DNA of 33,660 nucleotides from a virus, in the IMG/VR virus record IMGVR_UViG_3300043395_000934, positions 1-33,660 of that record; one strand, 5' to 3'. Of this stretch, positions 11,956-18,660 are shown piece by piece. The position numbers were made by a program, and so were the translations under genes. The stretch's first letter is position 1. Each line of letters begins with the position of its first letter. The notes beneath the pieces were generated by a model. The model did not search any database. It had not been told where the DNA came from and saw nothing but the letters and a program-made list of their open reading frames with translations.

Positions 11956-13250
11956 TTCAGTGGACAAAGAAACACGAAGATGCATTGCACTTATTGGCTG
12001 TTGATTCACCTGTTGAATTAGTGCTGTACGGTGGTGCAGCAGGTAGTGGTAAATCCTTTTTGGGATGTGCATGGCAAATTTGGCGCAGGATTAAATATCC
12101 GGGCACACGTGGATTGATTGGTCGAAGCAAATTAGACACGCTAAAAAAAACCACACTGCGCACATTCTTTGAAGTAGCCAGCATGCACAACTTGCGAAGT
12201 GGTGAGCATTACACGTACAATGGTCAAAGCAACATCATCAGCTTTTTCAATGGCAGCGAAATTGTTTTGAAGGATTTGTTTGCCTATCCATCAGATCCAA
12301 ATTTTGATTCGCTTGGATCACTTGAAATCACAGATTGGTTCATTGATGAAGTTTCACAGGTAAGCAAAAAAGCTGTGGATATAGTGCGTTCACGCGTGCG
12401 ATTTAAGCTACGTGAATTCAGCATACCACCGAAAGGTTTAATGACATGCAATCCATCGAAAGGATGGCTATACAATGAGATTTACGCGCCATATAAACAG
12501 GATGCATTACCTGCACACGTTGCATTCATACCTGCATTACCCGGTGATAATCCGCATCTACCTGATACGTATCTTGAAACATTGGCGCGATTGCCTGAAA
12601 TGGATCGCAAACGCCTATTAGAAGGTGATTGGGAATACGATGAGAGCAATGATTGGCTGTTCAAACCTGATGATGTATTGCGTTGCTTCCGTGAATCAAC
12701 GTTATCAGGTGATATGTACATCACTGCCGATGTCGCACGCTTTGGTAAGGATAGATCAGTTATCTGTTTGTGGCAAGGATTGACATTGGTAGGCATCACT
12801 GAATTCAGGAAGCAACCAATCACTACAATTGTGCAGCACATTCGCCAGCTATGCGAATCAAAAGCTGTGAAACTCACAAATGTATTGGTGGATGAAGATG
12901 GTGTTGGTGGTGGTGTAGTTGATGCATTGCAGTGCAGGGGATTTCAGAATGGATCACGTGCCAAACATCCTGAAACATACAGCAACCTCAAAGCGGAATG
13001 CTATTTCAAGTTAGCAGAATTCATGGAATACAATAAGCTGTTCATGCGCACAGCTAATCAACGTGATGTAATCGTAAAAGAATTAGACATGATCAGGCGT
13101 AGAAATCCTGATGCGGATGGTAAATTATCAGTGAGCAGCAAAGATGAAATACAACGCATGCATGGCGTTTCACCTGATTACGCTGATGCCATAATGATGC
13201 GCATGTACTTTGAATTGTTCCCCAATTACGGCAATTATTCGTGGGTTTAA
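11952..13250 (+). CDS. terL: Terminase large subunit
   Basis: This 432-residue DNA-packaging motor starts at ATG 11952, overlapping the previous gene (ATGA). The ATPase domain shows Walker A G-G-A-A-G-S-G-K-S (residues 27-35), Walker B D-W-F-I-D-E-V-S (128-135) and the coupling motif T-C-N-P (165-168). The RNase H-like nuclease domain shows T-A-D-V-A-R-F-G-K-D (D260), V-D-E-D-G-V-G-G-G (about 313-321) and S-P-D-Y-A-D-A near residue 415, so all three acidic sites are present. It would cut concatemers and drive DNA into proheads docked on the portal. It sits on the opposite strand from portal, capsid and small terminase, and ends at a terminator. Confidence 0.95.
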   Translation: MIQWTKKHEDALHLLAVDSPVELVLYGGAAGSGKSFLGCAWQIWRRIKYPGTRGLIGRSKLDTLKKTTLRTFFEVASMHNLRSGEHYTYNGQSNIISFFNGSEIVLKDLFAYPSDPNFDSLGSLEITDWFIDEVSQVSKKAVDIVRSRVRFKLREFSIPPKGLMTCNPSKGWLYNEIYAPYKQDALPAHVAFIPALPGDNPHLPDTYLETLARLPEMDRKRLLEGDWEYDESNDWLFKPDDVLRCFRESTLSGDMYITADVARFGKDRSVICLWQGLTLVGITEFRKQPITTIVQHIRQLCESKAVKLTNVLVDEDGVGGGVVDALQCRGFQNGSRAKHPETYSNLKAECYFKLAEFMEYNKLFMRTANQRDVIVKELDMIRRRNPDADGKLSVSSKDEIQRMHGVSPDYADAIMMRMYFELFPNYGNYSWV

Positions 13251-13283
13251 TCTTTACCGGTAAACATTACGGTAAAGATTTTA
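13249..13283 (+). terminator. Intrinsic terminator after the terminase
   Basis: A perfect 11-bp stem AATCTTTACCG (13249-13259) / CGGTAAAGATT (13270-13280) has a 10-base loop and a short T stretch. The left arm includes the last bases of the terminase stop codon. It ends the early plus-strand operon. Confidence 0.75.
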
Positions 13284-13322
13284 CACGCTAACTGATTCAT
13301 TTTCAGCTGCTATCTACCCAAT

Positions 13323-13338
13323 GTGAAAATAATTTCAC
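13323..13338. promoter_or_regulatory. Inverted repeat upstream of promoter
   Basis: GTGAAAATAATTTCAC has 6-bp arms around ATAA and is followed by TTTTTTC. It lies just upstream of the promoter at 13346-13377. It could be an operator or a weak secondary terminator. Confidence 0.35.
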
Positions 13339-13345
13339 TTTTTTC

Positions 13346-13377
13346 TTGCTTTGTTATTACATATGTATATACATTTG
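13346..13377 (+). promoter_or_regulatory. Bacteroidota-type promoter
   Basis: TACATTTG at 13370-13377 has a TTG 21 bases upstream (13346-13348) and a TTTG at 13350-13353. It drives the small gene at 13415 and probably the following genes of the recombination operon. Confidence 0.65.
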
Positions 13378-13414
13378 CCAAGTCAAACAAACACAAACAC
13401 AAAAAACAAAAGCC

Positions 13415-13597
13415 ATGACAAACACAGTAAACTTTGAAACCATCAACAGCGAAATCGTAGCATTGATCAATGATGAAAATTTTCGTAACACATGCGCACA
13501 AACTGCAAAGCAAATTGGAATCACTGCGCAGGAATGGAATGAAAACAAAGTAAACATCCTTTACATGTGGGCATCACAGGTAGTTTGTAATAAATAA
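13415..13597 (+). CDS. Hypothetical small protein
   Basis: This 60-residue protein starts at ATG 13415, right after an A-rich leader. Extension upstream to 13346 would run through the promoter and is rejected. It is helical, with E-I-V-A-L-I-N-D-E-N-F-R and G-I-T-A-Q-E-W-N-E-N-K, and has no recognised domain. It is the first gene after the terminase terminator, under its own host-type promoter, so it is probably expressed early. It could be a small regulator or a host-takeover protein, without sequence evidence for either. Confidence 0.6.
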   Translation: MTNTVNFETINSEIVALINDENFRNTCAQTAKQIGITAQEWNENKVNILYMWASQVVCNK

Positions 13598-13609
13598 TTT
13601 TAAGCAGGG

Positions 13610-13628
13610 GCGCGACTGCACAACGCGC
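13610..13628 (+). promoter_or_regulatory. GC-rich hairpin before a small gene
   Basis: GCGCG (13610-13614) and CGCGC (13624-13628) form a stem around a 9-base loop in otherwise AT-rich spacer DNA. It lies seven bases before ATG 13636 and could modulate translation. No T-run follows, so it is not a typical terminator. Confidence 0.3.
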
Positions 13629-13635
13629 ATTTCAT

Positions 13636-13896
13636 ATGAGCAAAGAACAAACAGCAGTACAATTTTTAATAGAACAAATTGAATTAGCATTGAAATTGAA
13701 TAAAGTAGATATTGAATTTATGTACCGCATTAAAACAATAAATCCTATTTATTCAATAGCACTTGAAAAGGAAAAAAAACAAATTGTGGAAGCATTTATA
13801 TCAAGCCGAAAAGACAAAATTATTTTACCCGGATGTGAATTAGAATGTGCCAATGAATACTTTGAAGATACATATAACAAAATAAAAAATTTATAG
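13636..13896 (+). CDS. Conserved hypothetical phage protein
   Basis: This 86-residue protein starts at ATG 13636. The pattern K-E-Q-T-A-V-Q-F-L-I-E-Q-I, then A-L-E-K-E-K-K-Q-I-V-E-A-F, then A-N-E-Y-F-E-D-T-Y-N matches a frequent small protein of Bacteroidota phages and their hosts (E-Q-T-A-x-x-W/F-L, E-K-x-Q-I, Y-Y/F-x-x-T-F/Y). No biochemical role is known to me. Its composition is richer in A and T than adjacent genes. It is followed after two bases by a tiny hydrophobic ORF. Confidence 0.6.
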   Translation: MSKEQTAVQFLIEQIELALKLNKVDIEFMYRIKTINPIYSIALEKEKKQIVEAFISSRKDKIILPGCELECANEYFEDTYNKIKNL

Positions 13897-13898
13897 AC

Positions 13899-13973
13899 AT
13901 GAAACAATCAACACCAGACACAACAGACATCATTATCCTAATCATTTTTATCATTATCCTATGTTCAAACTAA
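13899..13973 (+). CDS. Candidate 24-aa membrane microprotein
   Basis: This ORF reads M-K-Q-S-T-P-D-T-T-D and then an almost pure Ile/Leu/Phe helix (I-I-I-L-I-I-F-I-I-I-L) ending C-S-N. It starts two bases after the previous stop and overlaps the next gene by 13 bases, so it fits the tight gene packing. A single membrane span with a short polar N-terminus is clear. The A/T-rich repeats could produce this by chance. Confidence 0.35.
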   Translation: MKQSTPDTTDIIILIIFIIILCSN

Positions 13974-14137
13974 TACCCTGTAAAGAATGCAATGGCGAAG
14001 GCATCGTTTATGAAATGATTGCCTGTGGTCGCAGCATGTCCGATTGCTGTGGTGGCTGCACACGCGATGTAAAATGTGAGCATTGCGATGGCACCGGGCA
14101 AATTGATGATCCGTATGATTACGGTGATGATGAATGA
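13961..14137 (+). CDS. Small zinc-ribbon protein, DnaJ-like motifs
   Basis: This 58-residue protein starts at ATG 13961. It carries C-K-E-C-N-G-E-G near the N-terminus and C-E-H-C-D-G-T-G near residue 39, the C-x-x-C-x-G-x-G repeats of DnaJ-type zinc fingers. A middle cluster C-C-G-G-C lies between them, and the tail is acidic (D-D-P-Y-D-Y-G-D-D-E). Seven of the nine cysteines lie in these clusters, enough for two sites. There is no J domain. Small stand-alone versions are common in phages with unknown roles, possibly binding nucleic acid or a partner protein. It ends three bases before the promoter box of the RecT gene. Confidence 0.65.
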   Translation: MFKLIPCKECNGEGIVYEMIACGRSMSDCCGGCTRDVKCEHCDGTGQIDDPYDYGDDE

Positions 14138-14139
14138 TG

Positions 14140-14147
14140 TATATTTG
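14140..14147 (+). promoter_or_regulatory. Bacteroidota -7 promoter box
   Basis: TATATTTG at 14140-14147 lies 23 bases before the RecT start at 14171. No clear -33 element is seen because upstream DNA is coding. It probably gives extra expression of the recombination genes. Confidence 0.5.
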
Positions 14148-14170
14148 TAATCACAAAACCAAAAAACAAT

Positions 14171-15061
14171 ATGAGTAATTTAACTACAACAGCGCAATTG
14201 CGCACCATGTTTTCACGCGAAGATGTAATGCAACGCCTGCAATCAGTATTAGGTAAACGCGCATCAACGTTCACCACATCCGTACTTCAAATCGTACAAA
14301 GTAATGACCTGTTGTGCAAAGCTGATCCATCATCAGTATTGAATGCAGCAATGGTGGCTGCTACATTAGACCTGCCACTGAATAATCAATTGGGATTTGC
14401 CTACATCGTGCCATTCAACACACGGCAAAAAAATGGTGACTATAAGACATTGGCTCAATTCCAATTAGGATATAAAGGTTTCATTCAATTGGCACAGCGA
14501 TCAGGGCAATTCAAGACCATTGATTCAAAGCCAGTGTACGAAGGTCAGTTAGTATTAGACAATTCATTTGGTGGGATCAGCTTTAATTGGTCAGGTAAAA
14601 CATCCGATTTTGTAGTTGGATATGCTGCATACTTTCAGCTGATCAATGGATTTGAAAAGGTCCTGTACATGACAACAGCAGAACTGCAAATGCACGGCAA
14701 CAAATACAGCCAAACGTACAAACGTGGTGGTGGTTTATGGTCAACAGATTTCGATGCTATGGCTAAAAAGACAGTCATCAAATTGCTGCTGTCTAAATAC
14801 GCACCATTATCAGTGGACATGCAACGCGCAGTAATCACAGATCAGGCAGTTGTGGATGATGCTGGTGATGTCAAATACATTGACAACAGCGCAGACAAAA
14901 TTGATGTGGATGTGGTGTACGTATCTGATTTAATCGCCAATGCTGCTACCATTGATGAACTCGAAACAATAGAGCAATCATGTAGTGATGAAATAAAGCA
15001 ACAGCTACGCAGTGAATTCAACGCAAAGAAAAGTGTATTGACAGGCACGTTTATTTCCTAA
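14171..15061 (+). CDS. recT: RecT-family single-strand annealing protein
   Basis: This 296-residue protein is a recognisable RecT. It has the core S-S-V-L-N-A-A-M-V-A-A-T-L-D-L-P-L, then G-F-A-Y-I-V-P-F, then L-A-Q-F-Q-L-G-Y-K-G-F-I-Q-L-A-Q-R-S-G-Q-F, and later W-S-T-D-F-D-A-M-A-K-K-T-V-I-K-L-L. Length is close to that of E. coli Rac RecT (269). The acidic C-terminal third is variable. RecT proteins coat and anneal complementary single strands in recombination and replication restart. It pairs with the exonuclease encoded 27 bases downstream. It has its own promoter box upstream. Confidence 0.93.
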   Translation: MSNLTTTAQLRTMFSREDVMQRLQSVLGKRASTFTTSVLQIVQSNDLLCKADPSSVLNAAMVAATLDLPLNNQLGFAYIVPFNTRQKNGDYKTLAQFQLGYKGFIQLAQRSGQFKTIDSKPVYEGQLVLDNSFGGISFNWSGKTSDFVVGYAAYFQLINGFEKVLYMTTAELQMHGNKYSQTYKRGGGLWSTDFDAMAKKTVIKLLLSKYAPLSVDMQRAVITDQAVVDDAGDVKYIDNSADKIDVDVVYVSDLIANAATIDELETIEQSCSDEIKQQLRSEFNAKKSVLTGTFIS

Positions 15062-15088
15062 ATTCGCAATACAAAAATCAATACACAC

Positions 15089-15856
15089 ATGGATCAATTA
15101 TTATTTCGCGCGTCATCATTAGGTAAACTGATGACTAAATCACGCAGCAAATCGGAACCAATTAGTGCAACAGCAAAAAATGAATTGCTGAAATTGTATT
15201 TACAGCATGAATACAAACGCACTGATGACATCAACAGCAAGTACATTGATAAAGGCATTGCAGTGGAATCAGAAGCGATTGACATTTGGCGCAGGCACAC
15301 CGGGCACATTGTGTTCAAAAACGAAACACGCTTTCGCAATGCATACATCAGTGGTGTTCCTGATTTGCTTGTAAAAAAAAATGATGCAGTATTGTTTGTA
15401 CCTGATATCAAATCATCATGGTCATTGCATACGTTTTACAATAGCAAAATTGATGACATTGATACCAATTATTATTGGCAAGGGCAAGCATACTGTTGGT
15501 TAGTTGGTGCGCCTTACGCTGTGTTTGTGTTCGTCTTATGCAATGCCACATCAACACTATTGGATGATGAGAAGCACAAAGCTGCATGGCGAATGGGCAG
15601 CATTGATACTGAATCGCCTGAATACATTGAACGCTGTAAGCAAATTGAGCGCAACATGATTTTTGATATGGATAAATTCAAGCGCGATTACCCATACACA
15701 CACATCCATCACGCGCCTGATGAATGGGTATATGATATACCTGTTGAGAAACGCATACACGAAAAGGTAGTGCAGTTTGATCAGGCATCAATTGATGAAT
15801 TGATTGAGCGCGTGCCGATGTGGCGTGAATACGTAAATAAATTAAACACTATATAA
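15089..15856 (+). CDS. YqaJ/RecE-type PD-(D/E)XK exonuclease
   Basis: This 255-residue protein has the lambda-exonuclease/YqaJ-like layout. It shows R-A-S-S-L-G-K-L at the N-terminus, K-G-I-A-V-E-S-E-A (E60), G-V-P-D-L-L-V (D92), V-P-D-I-K-S-S (D106, K108), and Y-W-Q-G-Q-A-Y-C-W near residue 130, so the catalytic acidic residues and lysine are present. It would resect one strand of double-stranded ends to expose single strands for the RecT partner. The gene follows recT by 27 bases and precedes the ribbon-helix-helix gene by three bases, forming one operon. Confidence 0.88.
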   Translation: MDQLLFRASSLGKLMTKSRSKSEPISATAKNELLKLYLQHEYKRTDDINSKYIDKGIAVESEAIDIWRRHTGHIVFKNETRFRNAYISGVPDLLVKKNDAVLFVPDIKSSWSLHTFYNSKIDDIDTNYYWQGQAYCWLVGAPYAVFVFVLCNATSTLLDDEKHKAAWRMGSIDTESPEYIERCKQIERNMIFDMDKFKRDYPYTHIHHAPDEWVYDIPVEKRIHEKVVQFDQASIDELIERVPMWREYVNKLNTI

Positions 15857-15859
15857 CAA

Positions 15860-16024
15860 ATGGAAACATTGCAGACAACCAACAAAAAAAGCCAGTTAAT
15901 CGTGCGCATGACTACTGATGAATTGAATTCAATCAAAGGTGCAGCACAAAGCAAAGGCATGACCGTATCGAAATACGTGCGTGAAATTGTATTAACATCA
16001 GCAGCAAATGCGCAAACTGTTTAA
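15860..16024 (+). CDS. Ribbon-helix-helix protein (Arc/MetJ-like)
   Basis: This 54-residue protein starts at ATG 15860, three bases after the exonuclease. The pattern S-Q-L-I-V-R-M-T (beta strand), T-D-E-L-N-S-I-K-G-A-A-Q-S-K-G (helix) and M-T-V-S-K-Y-V-R-E-I-V-L (second helix) is a standard ribbon-helix-helix fold. Such proteins bind DNA as dimers through the strand. It may repress early genes. A tandem pair of 10-bp repeats lies just downstream (16048-16067), a candidate site, although operators usually lie upstream. A relaxosome-accessory (MobC-like) role is less likely because no relaxase is present. Confidence 0.75.
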   Translation: METLQTTNKKSQLIVRMTTDELNSIKGAAQSKGMTVSKYVREIVLTSAANAQTV

Positions 16025-16047
16025 TGCAATTACAAATTGGTGGATGC

Positions 16048-16067
16048 AGGTGTGCAAAGGTGTGCAT
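16048..16067 (+). repeat. Tandem 10-bp repeat
   Basis: AGGTGTGCAA (16048-16057) is followed directly by AGGTGTGCAT (16058-16067), differing at the last base. A 10-bp period places both on the same face of the helix. TGCAGG and CCTGCA flank the pair as an inverted repeat. Candidate binding site for the ribbon-helix-helix protein encoded just upstream. Confidence 0.45.
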
Positions 16068-16115
16068 GCCTGCAATCGCCATCAACACTTTGGCAAATTT
16101 TAATTTGCTTTTTTA

Positions 16116-16144
16116 TTGATCAGTAGGAATTTATTTTATATTTG
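16116..16144 (+). promoter_or_regulatory. Well-formed orphan plus-strand promoter
   Basis: TTG at 16116-16118, an 18-base spacer, and TATATTTG at 16137-16144 form one of the best Bacteroidota promoter matches in the window. No plus-strand gene follows. Transcription would meet the terminator at 16165-16204 after about 55 nt. Confidence 0.55.
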
Positions 16145-16150
16145 ACATAT

Positions 16151-16205
16151 CATTACGTTATTTTAAAAGGGAGTTATGTCCGGCAAAGACGCTCCCTTTT
16201 TTTTA
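16151..16205 (+). ncRNA. Candidate short RNA ending at the terminator
   Basis: Predicted from the promoter at 16116-16144 and the hairpin with T-run at 16165-16204; the start near 16151 is estimated. The product would consist of a short AU-rich 5' end and the terminator hairpin, with no ORF. It could be an antisense or regulatory RNA, or only abortive transcription. There is no evidence beyond the two signals. Confidence 0.3.
16165..16204. terminator. Bidirectional terminator between converging operons
   Basis: AAAAGGGAG (16165-16173) pairs perfectly with CTCCCTTTT (16192-16200), with a T-run on the plus strand and TTTTAAAATAA on the minus strand. Inside the loop GTC/GAC adds a short inner stem. 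It separates the plus-strand recombination operon from the minus-strand late operon, whose last gene ends at 16203. Confidence 0.8.
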
Positions 16206-17246
16206 TCTAATTTTTCCGTTCACAATACGTTTGTTATACACTTCAAAATCACCATTGCGATCTGTGATGATATGCGCGAATCCGTGATGGTGTTTATTTA
16301 ATGGCATGTAATCAGGATGAAGTTCACACAGGCAAGCCACTGACCAACATGTCACCACTTTGCCATTGATGTTTGGTTCACTATGTTCTGATGCCTGATG
16401 ATGATGCCCACAGATTGCACTGTCCTTTGCACGTAGGAATAATCCGCGTGCTATGTTCACAGGACTGAACACGCTGGTCATCATTTCATGTCCATGTAAC
16501 GCAGTCAATTTACCGATATGCGTTATCTGCAATGATGGTATGTATTGTATGTTGTACTTCGCCAAATGCAGTAGCGATTCCAAATTGAATTCATCCATCC
16601 CTAATAGATCAGGTGCATTGCGCATTATGTACTGCTCATACCGGGCATCGTGATTGCCACACTTGTAATAGATGGCAGCGTTTGGAAATACGTTGCGTAA
16701 TGCTTTCAGGAAATCACGTGTGAGCATTACCTCATGCGCGAAATCACGTTTGCGCGGATCCTTTTCAAATCTGCTGATTGCGTAAAAATCAATGATGTCA
16801 CCGTTCAAATAGATGGTGTTCACGTTATTCGCCACACCATATTTTAACGCCAGTGTGAGTGCAGGTATGTTGTGATATGGTATGTGTATATCATTCAGGA
16901 ATAATATATTGTTGTGGCTAACAGGTAGCTTGTATGCTTTGTAATCCTTTTCGAGTGATGCAGGAATACCAAACGGATTCAATTCCGGATTGATGTCGTT
17001 AGCCATGAATGCGAAATCAGTTACTACATCATCAGCTGATTGCACTGCATCATGTATTCCATCTTTGATTCGCTGTGCAGGTCCATAAGTATCATGCTTC
17101 CATTTTTTATACAACCGATAAAACGCATCCAACGTGATGCTGTAATTGTGTTCGTTCAATATAGCTGCGCACAATTGCCTACGTGGTGTGCGTGATGCAT
17201 CCGCGTAGATAGCATAAAAGTGATGGATGTATTTACTTCTGCTCAT
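16203..17246 (-). CDS. Calcineurin-like metallophosphoesterase with N-terminal HTH
   Basis: This 347-residue protein has all five metallophosphoesterase motifs: D119-x-H121 (L-N-D-I-H), G-D150 (L-N-G-D-I-I-D), G-N-H-D (197-200), a G-H-E near 255, and G-H-H-H near 280. Two metals would be bound. Residues 1-50 look like a small helical DNA-binding or HTH region (S-I-T-L-D-A-F-Y-R-L-Y-K-K-W-K). It is the last gene of the late operon and overlaps the endolysin by four bases (ATGA). The substrate is unknown: nucleic acid ends, nucleotides or a phosphoprotein. Late expression argues against a replication role. Confidence 0.8.
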   Translation of the reverse strand: MSRSKYIHHFYAIYADASRTPRRQLCAAILNEHNYSITLDAFYRLYKKWKHDTYGPAQRIKDGIHDAVQSADDVVTDFAFMANDINPELNPFGIPASLEKDYKAYKLPVSHNNILFLNDIHIPYHNIPALTLALKYGVANNVNTIYLNGDIIDFYAISRFEKDPRKRDFAHEVMLTRDFLKALRNVFPNAAIYYKCGNHDARYEQYIMRNAPDLLGMDEFNLESLLHLAKYNIQYIPSLQITHIGKLTALHGHEMMTSVFSPVNIARGLFLRAKDSAICGHHHQASEHSEPNINGKVVTCWSVACLCELHPDYMPLNKHHHGFAHIITDRNGDFEVYNKRIVNGKIR

Positions 17247-17680
17247 GGATTTACCATTAGCAATTTGTCAAGACCTGTCCACCTGCAATCAATGTGCAGC
17301 CATGATGGTGTTGCTGCTATGTTCTCGTATGTGGTGAGCAATTGCGCATCTATAAATTGCTGCTCTAATTTTTTGACTGCAGCTAACATAGCTGCTGGTC
17401 CTGATTTGCAATGCAGGTCTAATGCTCTGCCATATTTATGCTGTGACCATTTCGCGCCTGTTGTCGTGGTGCAATAACGAAATCCACATTCGTCCAATGA
17501 TCCACCGCCAAACCAATTGTTGATGAATATAGATTCACCTAATTCAGCTCGTATCATGTCTGCTGCTTTGATGATGCGCATGTCCATCACTTGTAATGCA
17601 TTTTCACCGCGACTAATGATTAGTGATCGTGGCACTAATTCATCCAAATGGAAATACTCACTGACCTTGATTCTGCTCAT
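17243..17680 (-). CDS. Endolysin, M15-family peptidase
   Basis: This 145-residue protein is a single M15_3-type peptidase domain. The zinc motif S-Q-H-K-Y-G-R-A-L-D-L gives H81 and D88, and W-L-H-I-D gives H129 and D131. All metal and catalytic residues of the family are present. There is no signal peptide or wall-binding domain, so export would need a holin. It would cleave peptide bonds of peptidoglycan at the end of infection. Overlaps with the holin-like gene (23 bases) and the phosphoesterase gene (4 bases) place it in a lysis cassette. Confidence 0.88.
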   Translation of the reverse strand: MSRIKVSEYFHLDELVPRSLIISRGENALQVMDMRIIKAADMIRAELGESIFINNWFGGGSLDECGFRYCTTTTGAKWSQHKYGRALDLHCKSGPAAMLAAVKKLEQQFIDAQLLTTYENIAATPSWLHIDCRWTGLDKLLMVNP

Positions 17681-18239
17681 GGATAATTGCTTTTATTGTT
17701 TCATCTTTTGCATGGCTGCTTTTGCTGCTGCCTACGTAATACGAAAAGATTGATGCACCAATAGACATCACCGCACCAAAGCACATATCAGCTAATCGCT
17801 GATTTTCCGCAGGTATCTGTACAAACACCAGTGTTGTAATCACACCAATGAGTGCAACCAATCCACTGATCACCACAACAGCCATCAACCAATCACGCTT
17901 TCCCAATGATGCAGTGAATGATGATTCGCGTGTGCGTGCTGAATCGCGATCCTTTACTTCCTCACGATACACTTCTAATTCATGCGACAATAGCAGCTGT
18001 TGTATCTCTAATTCCCACTGCAATTTGTATTGTTCAAATTCAATAGCAGCATCACGTAGTTGTGGTGATTCATCTTTTTTCTTATTCAGGAACTCACCAA
18101 CGCGTTCAATGGTTTCAACACCTGTAATATCACCAACGACTTCTAAAATATCGCCAGCAACAGGTGTTAATTTATTGGATACAAATTGTCCAAATTTTGA
18201 TTCCTTTAATTTTTCAAATAGTGTTTTTTTATCAGGCAT
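17658..18239 (-). CDS. Holin-like protein (3TM holin family)
   Basis: This 193-residue protein begins with a charged, helical cytoplasmic part, including E-V-K-D-R-D-S-A-R-T-R-E near residue 95. Two clear membrane segments follow: W-L-M-A-V-V-V-I-S-G-L-V-A-L-I-G-V-I (about 115-135) and M-C-F-G-A-V-M-S-I-G-A-S-I-F-S-Y-Y-V-G (about 150-170). The R-D-S-A-R-x-R-E motif before paired helices is typical of the 3TM holins of phages and gene transfer agents. It overlaps the endolysin by 23 bases, the expected holin-lysin pairing. Membrane permeabilisation at lysis time is inferred from family and position. Confidence 0.75.
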   Translation of the reverse strand: MPDKKTLFEKLKESKFGQFVSNKLTPVAGDILEVVGDITGVETIERVGEFLNKKKDESPQLRDAAIEFEQYKLQWELEIQQLLLSHELEVYREEVKDRDSARTRESSFTASLGKRDWLMAVVVISGLVALIGVITTLVFVQIPAENQRLADMCFGAVMSIGASIFSYYVGSSKSSHAKDETIKAIIHEQNQGQ

Positions 18240-18245
18240 AACGTA

Positions 18246-18253
18246 TATATTTG
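18246..18253 (+). promoter_or_regulatory. Orphan plus-strand TAnnTTTG box
   Basis: TATATTTG lies just upstream of the holin start but points away from it, on the plus strand. About 75 bases downstream is a strong plus-strand terminator. The -33 position holds only a T-run, so the promoter is less certain than the one at 16137. Confidence 0.35.
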
Positions 18254-18259
18254 GTTCAG

Positions 18260-18352
18260 CAATTCCAAACGTGGAACGCTCTCATATTGAGGTTTTGTTA
18301 TTACATCAAAAGGTTAAGGTAAATTAACGCATCAGCGATGGTGCGTTTTTTT
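18260..18352 (+). ncRNA. Candidate structured short RNA inside the lysis region
   Basis: Between the box at 18246 and the terminator at 18326 there is no ORF on either strand. The plus strand could fold into TTCCA-AACG-TGGAA (18263-18276) and CTCA-TAT-TGAG, then the terminator stem. It would be transcribed against the holin/lysis operon and could act in cis on its mRNA. Inference from sequence layout only. Confidence 0.3.
18326..18352 (+). terminator. Intrinsic terminator with GCGA tetraloop
   Basis: AACGCATCA (18326-18334) pairs with TGGTGCGTT (18339-18347) over nine positions with one G-T wobble, closing a GCGA loop. The plus-strand T-run reaches 18352. On the minus strand it lies right after the stop at 18351, but only weak T follows, so it works best for plus-strand transcripts. 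Confidence 0.65.
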
Positions 18353-18659
18353 ATTTAGCCAATTTCAGTAACCACTTCTTCCAATTATCCATCACGTAAA
18401 TCAGAATGCGTTCACCGGTTAATGTGGCAGCAGGCACAATGAATCCGCTTTGTGCTATCCATTCGTTGTATCTGCAAAACACTGATGCACCATAACCACA
18501 CACAACCGATGCAGTCAATATCCAAATCCATTGCACCAATTTCAAATTGCGACCACTGCGTATCTCATAACTGATTTTTGCAGTAACACCAATCATGATG
18601 CTGGTGATGTATAGTGACCAATCGGATAGCCAATGAATAATGCTGTCAATGAATTTCAT
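18351..18659 (-). CDS. Putative holin or lysis membrane protein
   Basis: This 102-residue protein starts at ATG 18659, one base after the previous stop. Hydrophobic segments lie at about 13-28 (W-S-L-Y-I-T-S-I-M-I-G-V-T), 42-60 (V-Q-W-I-W-I-L-T-A-S-V-V-C-G-Y-G-A) and possibly 70-85 (G-F-I-V-P-A-A-T-L-T-G). The C-terminus is basic. The plan resembles LydA/holin III-type phage holins of about 100 residues. With the 3TM-type protein next door it may form a holin/antiholin pair. The family match is by shape rather than clear motif. Confidence 0.55.
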   Translation of the reverse strand: MKFIDSIIHWLSDWSLYITSIMIGVTAKISYEIRSGRNLKLVQWIWILTASVVCGYGASVFCRYNEWIAQSGFIVPAATLTGERILIYVMDNWKKWLLKLAK

Positions 18660-18660
18660 G

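Noticed and set aside
16024-16119. 31-codon ORF after the ribbon-helix-helix gene (TAATG overlap, three Cys)
   Set aside because: It runs through the tandem 10-bp repeats and into the promoter region, has no recognisable pattern, and can be explained by chance.
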